Source of the DNA: Culex pipiens pallens
Lineage: Eukaryota; Arthropoda; Insecta; Diptera; Culicidae
DNA: 64,000 nt
Reading direction: 5' to 3'
Assembly: GCF_016801865.2 (NCBI RefSeq)
Contig: NC_068939.1
Location: 62,961,273 to 63,025,272 of the forward strand
The position numbers and the translations under genes were made by a program. A model generated the notes under the pieces. That model did no database searches. It was given only the letters and a program-made list of their open reading frames with translations, and was not told the origin of the DNA. Shown piece by piece: positions 22,805 to 34,689 of the stretch (positions are counted from its first letter, which is position 1; the number at the start of each line of letters is the position of its first letter).

Positions 22805-23176
22805 TACACAGCAAAAAAACCAATGGTAAAATCGCATGCAAAAGCATGCACATCACCTTCGTCAAAAAAGACACTTAATATTACACACTGCATGTACAAT
22901 TTTTGCAAACAAAAAAAAAAGTTGCAGTGGTCGGGAATCAAACCCAGTACCAACAGTATGGACTGGCGCCTTAGCCCGCTCGGCCATCAGACCGATGAAG
23001 AATTGAAAGGATAAACGCATATATGAGCTTGACATTTCGGTCAAGTAGGTTTCCCATACTGGTGGGCTACATATTTCAGGGTGTAATATTACATAGAATT
23101 TCATGAAATAATGCAAACTTTATTTTACACCCAGGCCTTTTACACGCAGCGGGATTACTACTTTTTTTGCTGTGTA
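22805..23176 (-). mobile_element. TIR element with tRNA-Leu-like core, copy 2 (best)
   Basis: Ends are CACAGCAAAAAAA and TTTTTTTGCTGTG, exact inverted repeats flanked by TA on each side, as in Tc1/mariner-type MITEs. Inside, on the minus strand (about 22993-22915), is TGGCCGAGCGGGCTAAGGCG followed by GGGTTTGATTCCCGACC. This resembles the A box and B box of a eukaryotic tRNA-Leu, including its characteristic D-arm. The left subterminal part (ATGGTAAAATCGCATGC) is shared by all three copies. It combines DNA-transposon ends with a SINE-like core. Confidence 0.85.
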
Positions 23177-23278
23177 TACCTATCGACTCAGAATCAAATT
23201 CTGAACAAATGTCTGTGCGTGTGTAAGTCCGTGCACCGAAAAATATGCCTTAATTATCTCCGGATTGGTTGGATGGGT

Positions 23279-23609
23279 AATTGGGTCCTAAAATGAAGCT
23301 TAGATTGCTGATATTATTGTTTAAAGCGATAAATCTTATTTTTCTGAGTACAATGACCCTTTGTACGACCACAAAGAGTTTAAAATGGATTTTTCAATTA
23401 ATTTTGAAAAATTAACCTCGCGGTCCTTCTTGACAGAAAAGCTCCTACTTGACAGCTCGTTCCAAAGGGGACCATAGTTAATCCATCGAAAAAATGTTGT
23501 ATTGTCAAAAAAAAATGCATTAAAATGAAAAAAAGTGATCAGAAATGTTTTTTAAGCGTGTTTTTTTGCGTTGTACATAAAAATTGACATAGGGCTTTAG
23601 TACCCAATT
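23279..23609 (+). mobile_element. AATT-type MITE, copy 2 (323 bp)
   Basis: GGGTCCTAAAATGAAG to GGGCTTTAGTACCC, flanked by exact AATT on both sides (23279-23282, 23606-23609). Nearly identical to 42817-43141. Non-coding. Confidence 0.88.
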
Positions 23610-23723
23610 AAAAGACCTTTCCAACGCGTCCAAAATATTTAAAACCTAACAACACTATCAAAAGTTATGAGCACTCAAGTGTTGTTTATACACTTTTTTT
23701 GAACCAAGTCTCAAATATTTGGA

Positions 23724-23965
23724 TACACTCAACCCCCGGTGGTTGGTCACTTTTTCGTTTGACACTTTTTTAGTTTGTACCCCGTTGGTTGGTCAAAGTC
23801 AAACTAAAAAGTGACGAACTGTCACTTTTTACACGGCGCTCACGCACACTATCAAAACAAACGTTTAATAGTGTGTGTGAACTCCGTGTAAACGGGATGT
23901 CAAACTAAAAAGTGACCCCGTTCGTTTGACAACAGTTGGTGTCAAACCATCGGGATTTGAGTGTA
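23724..23965. mobile_element. TA-type MITE with CACTCAACCCCCGG ends
   Basis: Begins TA-CACTCAACCCCCGGTGGTT and ends AACCATCGGGATTTGAGTG-TA, a terminal inverted repeat with TA duplications. The inside has several CAAACTAAAAAGTGAC units in both orientations. Non-coding, palindromic. Confidence 0.85.
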
Positions 23966-24066
23966 GAAGTATTGTCCGAATCTTCCATGCGATAGGTTGG
24001 ATAGGTTTTAATCAGACCTTGCCAAAGAGAGATTGAAGGTCTGAAACCCATATCAAAAGAAATGAG

Positions 24067-24283
24067 TACACTAAAACCCCGGTTTACGCTCAGGCGTTAC
24101 GCTTTGTATTTCGTCAATTTCTCTGGAACGACGCAATATTTTTGCAAACTTTTTGAAGCGATTTATACGTCTTGTGCAGATCTACAAATTGCTTTCAAAA
24201 GAATGTAAAAGCATCACACTGTTTTCGAGAAATCAACCAAACAAAAAGCGTAACGCCTGCGCGTAAACGGGGGTTTTAGTGTA
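24067..24283. mobile_element. TA-type MITE with CACTAAAACCCCGG ends
   Basis: Begins TA-CACTAAAACCCCGGTTTACGC and ends GCGTAAACGGGGGTTTTAGTG-TA. The subterminal CAGGCGTTACGCTTTG has its inverse near the right end (AAAAGCGTAACGCCTG). Copies with decayed ends lie at 35281-35444 and 36031-36165. Confidence 0.88.
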
Positions 24284-24400
24284 ACAAAGATCATATGTTA
24301 AACATGTTAAGGGGGAATGTTGCTATTTTGACTGAATTTATTGACTATATGAATGTGAGGAAGGCACCAATCACCTAAAGGTGATAAAGTAACGTTTTTG

Positions 24401-24879
24401 GTATAACAATTGCTAAATTTAATTTAAAGTTGATAAGTTTTCATTCAAATTGAATTGGAAGGTCAATGGAACATTTTTAAAACGTGATGATTTGCAGGTA
24501 ATGTATTTATTTTCAAATAGTGTCTCATTGTTCCTGCCAAGTGTGTCTACAATGAGACAGTTGAATAATTCTGGCTTTATAGGTCGGTCAATCTCATATT
24601 TAGGTCAATGTAAAAACAGCAAATGCAACACAAAACACATCATCAAATGTTGATGAAAGAAATGAAAAAAAAAATGAATTTAAAAAACCAAAAGTGTCTC
24701 GTTGATGACTATTCTACCCTACTGCCTACAACATCATATTTTAGTTTTGGGCTAGCAGCTTTCCATGTTCCCTTTGCAAAAAGTGTTCCGAATTTGTATC
24801 AAACCTCCCTAACATCCGAATCATTCAAAACACTAATCAAAATCAATCACATGAATGAATTAATCCATATTTTGTACTC
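24401..24879. other. AT-rich spacer
   Basis: No feature supported. Confidence 0.4.
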
Positions 24880-26800
24880 AATAACGGTATTTCCCGTACC
24901 GTGTGTTCCGTTCCCATCTTTCACCACCCCGACGAACCGAACCCAAGCCCGAACCTTTGCGGAGCTGTCAAACATGTTTTCTCGTCTCGCTTTTGCCTAG
25001 CTTTTACTGTTCTCTTTGCCATTCCACACCACGACACGGAGACGACAGCGCATGTGTTGGTGCCATTCACAGCTTACTCACGCGTACGTGCGCGTGTGTC
25101 TGCGTAAGCACGTGGCTGTGTACGTGAGGCGGCCTACTGCGAGGCGGTGAAGCCGCGTTTTGCGAAAATGGTTTTGAATGTATGCGCTTGTATAAACCTC
25201 AAGAATCCGCAAACCCTTTTGGGTTGATGATGTTCTGTGTTGGGGTTTTTTTATGTTGGTGGTATTTGTGTGTTTTGATCGCGCCGGCCTGGTCTGCGGG
25301 TGTGTGCGTGCAAGGGCGACACACTAGCGACGTTTTCGCCATCGCCATCGCGTTCACTGTGGCTGCTGTCTTTCCTGCCCGTCTAGTTTTGTATTATCTT
25401 TGTTTTGAGCTACACGCTTTCCCACGAATTTTCTCTCCACCAAAACCAATAATAATACACTAGTGTAATAATAACCAAGTTACAGTGTAAATTCTCACCT
25501 CATCCGTCGTGGTTTTCGGGAAGAATTACCGTGCGACCGTACACAGTCCTGGAATAGTTAGTGTAAGGAAATCTCTTTTGCTTGATTTTAAATTGTGTGT
25601 TTATTGTGGATTTATCTGAAAATTACGCGTCTGTTCTGAAGAGGGGGGTCGTTCCGCGATATTCCGTGTCATCTTGACAGATTTTGCTCTCGCGGGGCTC
25701 CGGATTCTGGGCCTGTTTGGTCGAAAAAACAGACAAGTGGCGAGGGCTTTAAAAAAATCTTGTTTAAAAAATAGTGGCCGTCAAAGAGGAAGAAGAAGAG
25801 CCAGAGCATCCCCTGGGTTCCGTTCCGGATCTCGTGTGTGTGTATGTGCGTGTGTGTGGTCGAGATTTCTGTTCCGGATTCTGTGTGCCGCAGATCTCCA
25901 CTTGGATTTTCCCCCACTTCGCAGCACCAGACTGACCCCTCGGCGCGCTCCCAGCGTCGCCGTGCCGCACCGCGACGTCAAAATTGGGTAAGTTTTTGAC
26001 AGTTCCTTGTGCCAAGAATCAATCAAAAAACGCCAAAGCCGGTCTTCCCGGCAGCTGCTGTTCCTGGTTCCCTCTCTTGCGTGATTTTTTTACGAGCGCC
26101 GTGTATTCGTAATGGCCGTCGCATTTTTACGTGCGCGTCCCCCCTCCCGCCGGCGACCCCGTCCTCGTCCAGGTTCGAATCCCGGCGGTCTTAGATTTTG
26201 CTCGTGATTTTTTTTGCTCCCACTTTTTTTTTCCTCTTGTGTCGCGCGTTTCCTTAATAACTCAACGAGAAAAAACGCGATTTCGGCTGTCGCGATTTAT
26301 CGCGCGATGAACGGCTCGCGTGTGGCCAGATGTAGGTTCCCGGTCCTTTGGGAGCACAGCTCGCACACAAAACTGTCGCAGTATTTTATTGATTTTAGAA
26401 GCCCTGCTCGGCGGTTCCTCCTTACTACCTTTCTGGTCGATTATTACATTATCGGCGCGTCCATCGCGCGCGGCGGAGGAATGTTTGACGTTTGGTCGAA
26501 TGTGTCAGCAGGTTTGGGTTGTTTATCTATGGTTTCTTGTGCAGGGGCTAAGTCCTCCTCGAGGTTTTCGTCCACGGGGGTTGCTCCCCGTATCGGGTTG
26601 CCGAAGCGAAGGAAAAGAAGAACATTGAATAACAAAAAAATAAAAGGTTAGCATTGAAGAATATTGCCCAAACGTAGTGTTTAGTGTGTTCAGTGACTGT
26701 GTGCGGGGACTTCTTATTTTTGGTCTTCTCTTCGTCACTCTTTCCAAAGTGTATGCAATTTTGACTGCGTTCTATTATGTGGAGGAGAGCTTTGAGGAAG
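24880..26800 (+). promoter_or_regulatory. GC-richer block, candidate promoter and 5' non-coding exon
   Basis: The longest balanced-to-GC-rich stretch in the window, with CpG-rich text, no repeat partner and (GT)n runs near 25840. It contains a consensus splice donor at 25988. Multiple open frames overlap on both strands without any domain, which fits long 5' untranslated sequence better than coding exons. The nearest downstream plus-strand gene seen is the KH-domain exon at 48891, so an alternative upstream first exon of that gene is possible. This is inference from composition and splice signal only. Confidence 0.4.
25986..25993 (+). other. Candidate splice donor
   Basis: GG followed by GTAAGT (25988-25993), a full match to the donor consensus, at the 3' edge of the GC-rich stretch 25640-25987. 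No matching acceptor could be assigned. Confidence 0.35.
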
Positions 26801-27944
26801 TGGTGTGTTGTGTTTTTCGATAGAGCCACGCAGTGTGGCATGGAAGCCAGAAAGTTTTGTGTTTCGGCAAACTTTGATTTGGGATTTTTGTAAATATTTT
26901 GGAAACTTTCTAACTTTAGATATTTTTTTTCTAAATTTACTTTTATTGTTAATATTTCAAAACACATTTAAAACTTATTTTAAAATAATATTTAATGCTT
27001 TTTAGGAAAAAAAAGTATAAACATTTAGAGACTTGAAAAATCATTTTTTTAAAATAATTTTCCCAAACAAATTGAATGCAGAAAAAAATATATTGATTAA
27101 AAAATATTTAAAAAAAACTTGTTCAATCGATTGAAAACTTCCAAGAATACAATTTGTATCGTTTATTTTTGCTTTTAATAAGCTTTTAACAAATTTTGAA
27201 TTTCGAGATTAGACAAGAATGTTTTAAAAATCTTATAAATAATTTGTAATTTTTTGATGGTAAAATAACCTAATTAATGTTTAGATCATTTTTAACGGTG
27301 CCCGATTTTTTGTTACAGACATTTTCGTATCTTCAAAACTACTGGAACTATTGATATGATTTTAATTCATCCCCGAAGCTACTATTTCCATAAAGATCTA
27401 CAACAAAATGTTTCAATTTTTATAATCAAATTATTTCAGGATTGGGTCAGTTAGTTCAACAATTTTAGAATAGAAAACAACAACTTCTTTGGTTGCTGTG
27501 TACCCTTAAATACTTTTTGTTTTGGAATTTTGAAAACCATTTTGCAATTTGAATTTTCCCCTCCCCTCAATCTTGACCAGAGCCGTGACACAAAAACTTG
27601 AAGTTAAGTTTGCACTAGCCAAATGTGATAATTTTAGTAAATTTTCCCCCAACATTTGTGCTTGTACTTATAGAATTTAAGGGAAAAAAATGTAATCTTT
27701 TTCATGAATCTCCCGATCACTTCAAATTTTTAATAATTTGAGAAGGTTAACAAAATCAACCCTGCCTATTTTAAACTTTGTTCAATTTAAATTAAATTTA
27801 GGCTGGTAAAATTTGATTTCAAATGTTTTTCCTTCGGCTTTTTACAAGTCGAAAGAGAGTGCAAAATATATTTAAATAAAAAAAAGTCGGATTCAAAGCT
27901 TGATTTTCGCAATTTCAAAACAAAAAGTATCATAAAATGCTTTA
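26801..27944. other. AT-rich DNA with a foldback-family fragment
   Basis: Very AT-rich. At about 27550-27620, CCCTCCCCTCAATCTTGACC followed by AGAGCCGTGACACAAAAACTT resembles the right part of the foldback at 47193-47664. No gene. Confidence 0.45.
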
Positions 27945-28201
27945 TACAGTAGTTGTTCGGTAACTGGGCGTTGTTTAACTGGGCTGCTTTTTAACTGGGC
28001 GCTCGATAACTGGGCCGTAGTCCAGTTAAAAAGCAGACAAACGTAAAAAAACTAAAACAAACCGAATGGATGCAAAAAACATGTTCTAGAAATAAAAAAA
28101 AATAAAAGTGGTCCCCTCGTATTTTTTTGTTCAGCCCAGTTAGCGAGCAGCATTCGGTAACTGGACTACGTTCTAAGCCCAGTTACCGAAAAAGTACTGT
28201 A
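27945..28201. mobile_element. TA-type MITE with CAGTA ends
   Basis: Left TA-CAGTAGTTGTTCGGTAACTG, right CAGTTACCGAAAAAGTACTG-TA, with further GGTAACTGG / CTGGGC motifs inside in both orientations. CAGT-type ends with TA duplications fit the pogo/Tigger group. 257 bp including TA, non-coding. Confidence 0.82.
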
Positions 28202-29960
28202 CATCCTTAAAGCTATGCTACGATCAATAATTTGCATAATATCAATGAATTTATGAAACAATAAGTTTCTTAGCTGTATTTCCAAAATTCTAAATTTGCA
28301 TAAAGATTTTAAAGTCTTTTTATTTTATTTCAAATGAATAAACAAGCGTTAAACCGTGTCTATTTAGTTTAATATCGATTCTAAAGGTAATAAAAAATTT
28401 AATTAAATTTTAATCAATAATTTTTATTCTACTCCTTATTTTTAGGTCTCTTGAAAAGGTTTAGGTCTCTTCAAAATCTTGGAATGAAATTTGCAATGGC
28501 CTAATGCAAAAAATTAAGTCAGCATAACTGTCATTTTTGAAAATTATGCTTAAAATTAGTAATTTGAAAATCTATTTTTTAAATTGTGAATAAATAACAG
28601 TGTCGGGATAACACCTTTGTTGATAAAATTCCGCTTAAACTATGGTAAATGTTAACCAATTTTTACAAGGTTACTAATTTTGTATCAAAATTACATTTCA
28701 AAACTCACTTTTCACTACACCCACTTATTTTTAATCGCTGAAAATTGTATAATAACTGATTTCGGTATTTTTGTGATATATCGGATAAGATACCCAACAA
28801 GCACTGCAGCATTGAAATAATCTATTAATAATATAATCATTTGTTATTACCCACAAATAACACAAATAAGAAGTAAAATCAAATTGTAAAATCAAAGGTT
28901 TCTTTGAATTTCTTTTATTTAATCAAATGTGCTTTGCTCCAAATTTTTAGGTAATTTCAAGACAGACAAAAAATTCAAAAGTGGTGCGAGCTGTCAGTTA
29001 TGGTCAAAGTATGGAGAAAATTGTGTTGTGATAGATTCGTAATATTATACCGTGTGAATATTCTCAAAACTTTCATCTAAATTCACTAAAGGAAATTTAT
29101 GTTTCTTCGAGTTAAAATGCATTCTACAAAGATGATATTTTCCCCAAATTTGGTATTGACTACCTAAAAACTTGAAAACACAAACCACAATTCAAGCAAA
29201 TCGGAGTGACTTGAAACTGGTTTAAATCCAAAATTCGCCTTTATTTTGTCAAAGGTTAAACATTTTTTACAATTTTCCATATTAACGATTGCATTGTTCA
29301 AGTAATCATCAAACAGAACATCACAAAGCTTCGTCAGATTGTAAATTGAAACAGCACAAACAGTTCTCATAATTCGTAATAAATAAAATAACTATCTAAA
29401 GATCATCAACGTTCTTAACAAAAACTCTGAAAAAAAAATGAAAAAAAAAATTTGATGCGAAAACCATGGTACAATTTTGACAGTTTGAGCTGATGTGAAA
29501 ATGGCGACAGACCTTGCACCACACAGGGTAAAACATGTGAATTAGTAATTTTACTTAAGTTTCTTTTTTATTTTTTTTTCTTTAATTCACTCTTTTTTCT
29601 TATTTTTTTCTAAATTTTTCATGATGTACTCTAACTGACTGACTTATAAGATTAGATTAGATTAAATATTTGCATGGTGGACTTACATAAATGCTTCAAA
29701 GTTTTTTGGCATAAATTTTAGAGCTTTCAAAATAAATTCATTTCATGTTGCCACTTTCTTTCGATGAACTTGATATTTACATTCAGAATAAGGGTTTTGG
29801 GTTTCCTGTAACTGTTTAAAAATCCTTACAGCTTTAAAAAATCTTTTGAGATTTCAAAGCAAATTTGAATTTGATTTTCTGAACGTTACAAGCTAACTCT
29901 TTTCAAATTACGTTTTTTTTCAATCATTTATGTGTAAGTTATTTTATTTTAATAAGATAT
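28202..29960. other. AT-rich DNA, nothing recognised
   Basis: Homopolymer-rich, no gene, no clean repeat boundary. Confidence 0.45.
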
Positions 29961-31667
29961 TTTGCATGTTTTTCATTGGAAGAAAACAAAATTTTAAAAG
30001 CAATATTGATAATGAAAACATTCTATTATTACATTCCTGCTCTGGCATCACTGCTTAAATTTTGCATTCCTCCCATCTGTCACTGCTCTCAAACTTATCA
30101 ACTTTTTGCCCCTTTCTTCTGCGTCGTCGTTGCTATGAATGTGTGTTCTCATTATGATTGCATCCTTTTGAAAACGAACGAGCGAAGCGATTTCTCGTTG
30201 CGTGTGTGTGAGTTAGTATGCGATATCAGCTTTGATGCCTTCCACACACATACGCGCGCGCGCGATTCTGTTCATAATTCCGGTTGCGCCGGATCTTTGT
30301 GCATTGGTCGGACAAATGTTAGCCGCAGAGATAAGCACATTTCCAGTCGAAAGATATCGTGAGAAATTTGTTCTTTGATTGTTTTTGTTATCTTTTTATT
30401 TTCACCTCTTTTTTTTATCGGTGAGGTACTTTTGACGTGAATCGAAGAAACACGTGTTAGATCCCCTTTGAAAACACATGTTTCATTTTAGATAAAAATA
30501 AAAAATAATAATAGATAATCACTTTGCGTGACATTTGTTGTCATCTTCACGACAGTCACCTGAAAATCGAAAGTTCACCTGCACCATCAATCGTTTGAAA
30601 AGATGCTCAGCTGTGTGTTTGTTGTTGTTATTTTGGGATAATTGATGCTCGGCTGCTACCGTAGACAACCAATTTCCGAGAGTACTCACATCACCTAACA
30701 AAGAAAAATAAACAAACAAACAAACGGAAAACCGATCGGCCAATCCACCAAAAACCACACGAGCGCCAAAATCAGCAATTTGTAATCGTTTTGCTGACCG
30801 AATCTCTTGTTCTCTGTCTTGTGTTGTTGTTGTTGTTGTTGTTGTTTTTGTTGATGTTTCTGTTTTGGGTTGTCGATTTTTGCTTCTTTTCCCACGAGGT
30901 GAACTTTAGGGTGATGATACAATCTTTCAAAACAAAAAAAAAAAGTCTAAAACAATTATCAAAATTTAAAACTGGAATAATTTTATTTGTTTTTTTCAGG
31001 ATTAAATCCTCAATCTTCGATTGTAAGACCACCCTAAACATATTTTCGAATGTTGTTGCACAAACACATACGCAGAAACCCGCAAACCTGCTTGGTCTTG
31101 TATCGATTAATTGCGTATCAAACGGGCATCACGAGAGCAAAAGCACGAGAGGAGCGGGACTATAAAAATAGTAAACAAAAGATGAGGAACTTTGTGATTG
31201 GGTTTGCCAACTCAGAAGGTAGAAGCAAGAAGAAGAAGCCGAAGCAAGAACAAAGTAATCAATATCATTAGGGTGAAATATAGAATATTGCTCTCTTTTG
31301 GGAAAGGTGATCCTTTTGGTCGGAAAAGAACTTGACGAGGATTTTATGATGCTTTTCGAGTCGAGCTTTTTCCTTCGAGGAACGCCAGATTACCCGGTTC
31401 CTTCTTGTGTTGGATCGAAGCTGAATGGATTGGCTTTTGATATGTTTAGCAAATTTGGAAAGGACTCTCTTGCTTTTTCTTTCTTCCCGAGCAGAAGGTT
31501 ATTAGGTCATTGAAAACAGGATTTGGGAATAATCTAACGAAGGGTTTTTTCCTGGAAGCTTTTGACCAAATTGATAACGAGCGCGGTTGTTTTTCGAGGA
31601 GACTTGGAAGTGGATCATCTGACGGTAACGAGGTCTTAAGAAAAATGTCATCTTGGAAGGGGCTTCA
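29961..31667. other. Mixed-composition DNA with simple repeats
   Basis: Balanced blocks at 30050-30360 and 31040-31660 alternate with AT-rich DNA. Simple repeats include (CA)n-(CG)n at about 30243-30264 and (TTG)n at about 30823-30846. Open frames such as 29976-30362 and 31298-31513 show no domain, and I do not call them. Confidence 0.4.
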
Positions 31668-31998
31668 CATCAACAACAAAGATCCGATGGTAAAATCGCA
31701 TGCAAAAACATGCACATCACCTTTGTGAGAAAAAACTCTCAACACATTACTGCATGTAATGTTTTTCTACACACAAAAAAAGCAACCGTAGAGATTCAAA
31801 CCCTGCACCAACAGAGAGGACTGGCGCCTTAGCTATCACACCGAAAGGTTAAACGCCTATAACAGCCTGACATTTCGGTACTGAAGGGCTGCATATTTCT
31901 GGGTGCAATGTTACGTAAAATATCATTTAAAAAGATGCAAAATTTAAGTTACTCCCAAGTCTTTCACACGCAGCTGCATTACTTCTGTTTTTGCTGTA
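31668..31998 (-). mobile_element. TIR element with tRNA-Leu-like core, copy 3
   Basis: Shares GATGGTAAAATCGCATGC and the tRNA-like core with the other two copies. On the minus strand the core reads GCTAAGGCGCCAGTC, then GGGTTTGAATCTC. The right end TTTTTGCTG-TA is recognisable; the left end has decayed to CAACAACAAAG. The A-box side has lost part of the GGCCGAGCGG stretch. Confidence 0.68.
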
Positions 31999-32795
31999 TA
32001 TAATACTTTCGTTTTTTCACAATTTTGTACATTTCGGTTTCCTGCTGCTGCTTGATTCGTGTTCTATAAAAGTGTGTAAATAAATGAAATCCGACCTTAT
32101 TTAAATTGAATTAAAAGTAGCTGAAGCTGTTACTGAACTTATTTTGATGGAACTATTTATTTCTTTGTTACTTTTGAAGCATATCTGATTTTTAAAATTT
32201 AAAAGAACTGGTTATGAAATGCCTGTATTTCATGTTTATGTGATTGACACTCATTAGTGCTCAAAATGTGATCCACAGAGCCATTTTTTATAATTAAGAA
32301 GCAATTAAAAAAGAGTTATTGGAATTTTCCGGTGATTTTTGTTTGGTGTCAGTTTACAAAATGTTATCTAAAATCTAAAAAAATGATTCGAATTTTTGTC
32401 TTGGTCAATTAGACGTACCAAATTCAAATTTAAATTAATACTTAAATTGATAGCATTAGTTTTTGTTTTTGATCTTTCTATAAATTTCTTTTCGAAGACT
32501 TAAACTTTAATAATTACATGTTATTGAATGAACCTTATTTTTGAATAAAACATGTTTTTAACATAATTTTGGTTTTAAATTGGCTAATCACGGTTTAAAT
32601 CGTACTGGCTAAAGTAACATTTTGTCCTGAAAATTATTTATTTAAAAAAAAGCTCTCAATAGGGAACAGTCTTAAACAACTTTATTTCAATCAAATTTAA
32701 ACCGTTTTCAATCTTTTCAAAAAATTGTTTTTAAAAAAATAATGAAAAGGGAAAAACAGTCTATATTTTGGCAAATAAAACAATGCAAATAAGTC
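31999..32795. other. AT-rich spacer
   Basis: No feature supported. Confidence 0.45.
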
Positions 32796-33269
32796 TTAAC
32801 CCTCTACAACCCAACCCCGTCTTTAGACGGGCTTCGATCTGAAAAATCGCAAAAACCTTATTTTCAACCAATTTTTGATCTTTAACAAGCGTTGAGAAGA
32901 ATATGTCTAAAAAATTCAGAAAATTCTAGGGTTGGCTGTGTTTTCTACTAACATTTCCTATATTTTAAGTAAAAAGAAGTATGCAGAGATTTTTGTAGTG
33001 TCCCAGACTATGCCTCTATGCATGTTTTACAATTTAAATGATAATGGTTCCATTATATAGCTGGAAATGTGAAAAATAATTCAAAAATTGAAAAATTTAC
33101 TGCAAAAAATTTGATACGCAAAATGTAATGATAGGAGGTGGTAGAATAGGCCAAATACTACCAAAAACAAACATAAACCAAACAAGATAACTGCAAATTA
33201 AATTACTTCGAATAAAACAAGAAAAGTAAAGTTTTTCATAGCAAAAAAGTTGCTCAAAAACAGGGTTAA
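32796..33269 (+). mobile_element. TTAA-type MITE, copy 1
   Basis: TTAA at both ends, then CCCTCTACAACC at the left and AGGG at the right. The body is shared with 61429-62747: both have GGGCTTCGAT, AAAAAGAAGTATGCAG and TAATGATAGGAGGTGGTAGA. TTAA targets with CCY ends are typical of piggyBac-like elements. 466 bp inside the TTAA pair, non-coding. Confidence 0.8.
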
Positions 33270-33461
33270 CCTTTTTCACTAAATTCTGTTATTGTTTTGT
33301 AAACTTAGTTAATTGAATGCGTTTTTTTTTCATTTTTGAACATTAGTTTTTGTTTACAGATTGTCCTGGTGAAGATTGAAATGAAGCCGTTGATCATTTT
33401 CGAAGAAAATTGATCATCACTATAAAATATTCTGTATTAAATTCAATTTAACGAATTTCAG
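33270..33461. other. AT-rich spacer
   Basis: No feature supported. Confidence 0.4.
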
Positions 33462-33800
33462 CACCAAAAGGAATCAGCATGTGTCGGTTGTTGCCTTCTT
33501 GAAGCCACTGAAAGAATTTTTGATCTAAATCAAATGTGCTTCAAAATTTATATAATTTTGTGGCACAGTCATTGACGTCCTAGTTGGCAATCATTGATTA
33601 ATGACGATTTCCATAACTTTACAAGGAATGGGATAATCGTTACCAAAAAGAATCAGCATGTGTAGGGCAGTATTCTAAACAACTTGTAGAAGGAATTTTG
33701 TCAAAATATTGAAAGCGACGCAAAATTTATATCTTTGAACGAAAAATCATGACAATGATGGAAGTCTTCACGTTAACTATTGTTAACCACTTCTGTAACT
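33462..33800 (+). repeat. Diverged tandem duplication, about 177-bp unit
   Basis: ACCAAAAGGAATCAGCATGTG (33463 on) recurs as ACCAAAAAGAATCAGCATGTG (33640 on). Further matches follow in register: AAGAATTTTTGATC with AAGGAATTTTGTC, and CAAAATTTATAT in both. So two diverged units stand side by side. Origin unknown. Confidence 0.6.
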
Positions 33801-34689
33801 GTTTAGGTTACCCAAAACAATACTTTGGGCAATAATTTACCAGTTTCTGGTTTCTAGAGTCTTCAGGATTATGGATTTACATTTTGGTAAAACAATCATT
33901 GTAATATTACATCTGGGAATGTTGAAACATTTACGTCAGAAAAAAATGTATAATATTACCTTTTTATGCAATTCTATCTATTCCACATGAATTGAAGTAA
34001 AATTACATAGATAATTGTGTTATATTAATCCAGCAAATTATTCAACCTTCCAGAATTTTCCTTTTTTGAACTGTCTATGTGTGATGTTTGTGAAGTTTTT
34101 GTCGTAATAAATTCATAAAAGCAACGAAAATTGTTTTTAACCCTATTCATTTTTTTTTTTCAAATAAATAAAGCGAAAATTCACGAAAGTCAAGGCTGAG
34201 ATAGATTAGTTAATTAACGGAACATATTTTCCGAGGATTCCGCCTTATATTTCGTCAGTTGATACTGTTAACTATAAAACTACTCTGTAAAAATTGAAAT
34301 ATTACGTTTAAGAATGGGTCAGAAAAAAAATATATTTTAGCTTTTAAAAATGCAGGAATTATTAATTGACCCCTTTTTCGATACAATGCCACCTTTTCAG
34401 CCTTAATTCTGGTAATCTTACACAATCAAGGAGATTATATTAAACTTCCAAATTTTAAACCATCCAGATTTTCACATTTTACCTCCAGTTGAAGTAAATT
34501 GTACTGGTTGAAAATTAGGGTAAAACTACTTTAAAAGAATTCAATTTTCAACCTGTTAGTTATTTTACTGAGCATTCATCGGTTCTCAATCTTCTTTTTT
34601 CTGAAATTCTCAATGTTTCCTAAAGTTTAGACTTTCGCATGATGTGAAATTCCATGCAACTTCCCTTCATCAACCTATAAATACTGAAA
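33801..34689. repeat. AT-rich DNA with (TGTAATATTACA)-like elements
   Basis: ATTGTAATATTACATCTGG, GTATAATATTACC and AAAATTACATAG lie close together and resemble the units at 57650-58440. Probably a decayed MITE of that family. Boundaries not resolved. Confidence 0.35.

Larger units (their letters stand above)
22715..24400 (+). repeat. Host repeat carrying four nested MITEs
   Basis: Left end GCCTTCCTCACC and right end GTGAGGAAGGC are inverted, as in the related repeat at 8455-9540. Once the four insertions (22805-23176, 23279-23609, 23724-23965, 24067-24283) are set aside, the remainder reads as a continuous repeat of about 450 bp. No reading frame was recognised. Confidence 0.7.

Noticed and set aside
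26100..26190. tRNA gene suggested by GGTTCGAATCCCGGCGG
   Set aside because: Only a B-box-like motif is present; no A box, no acceptor pairing and no cloverleaf upstream.
25674..26651. Overlapping 80-145-codon frames in the GC-rich block
   Set aside because: They lie in several frames on both strands, are R/S/P-rich, and show no domain or start context; expected in GC-rich 5' UTR.
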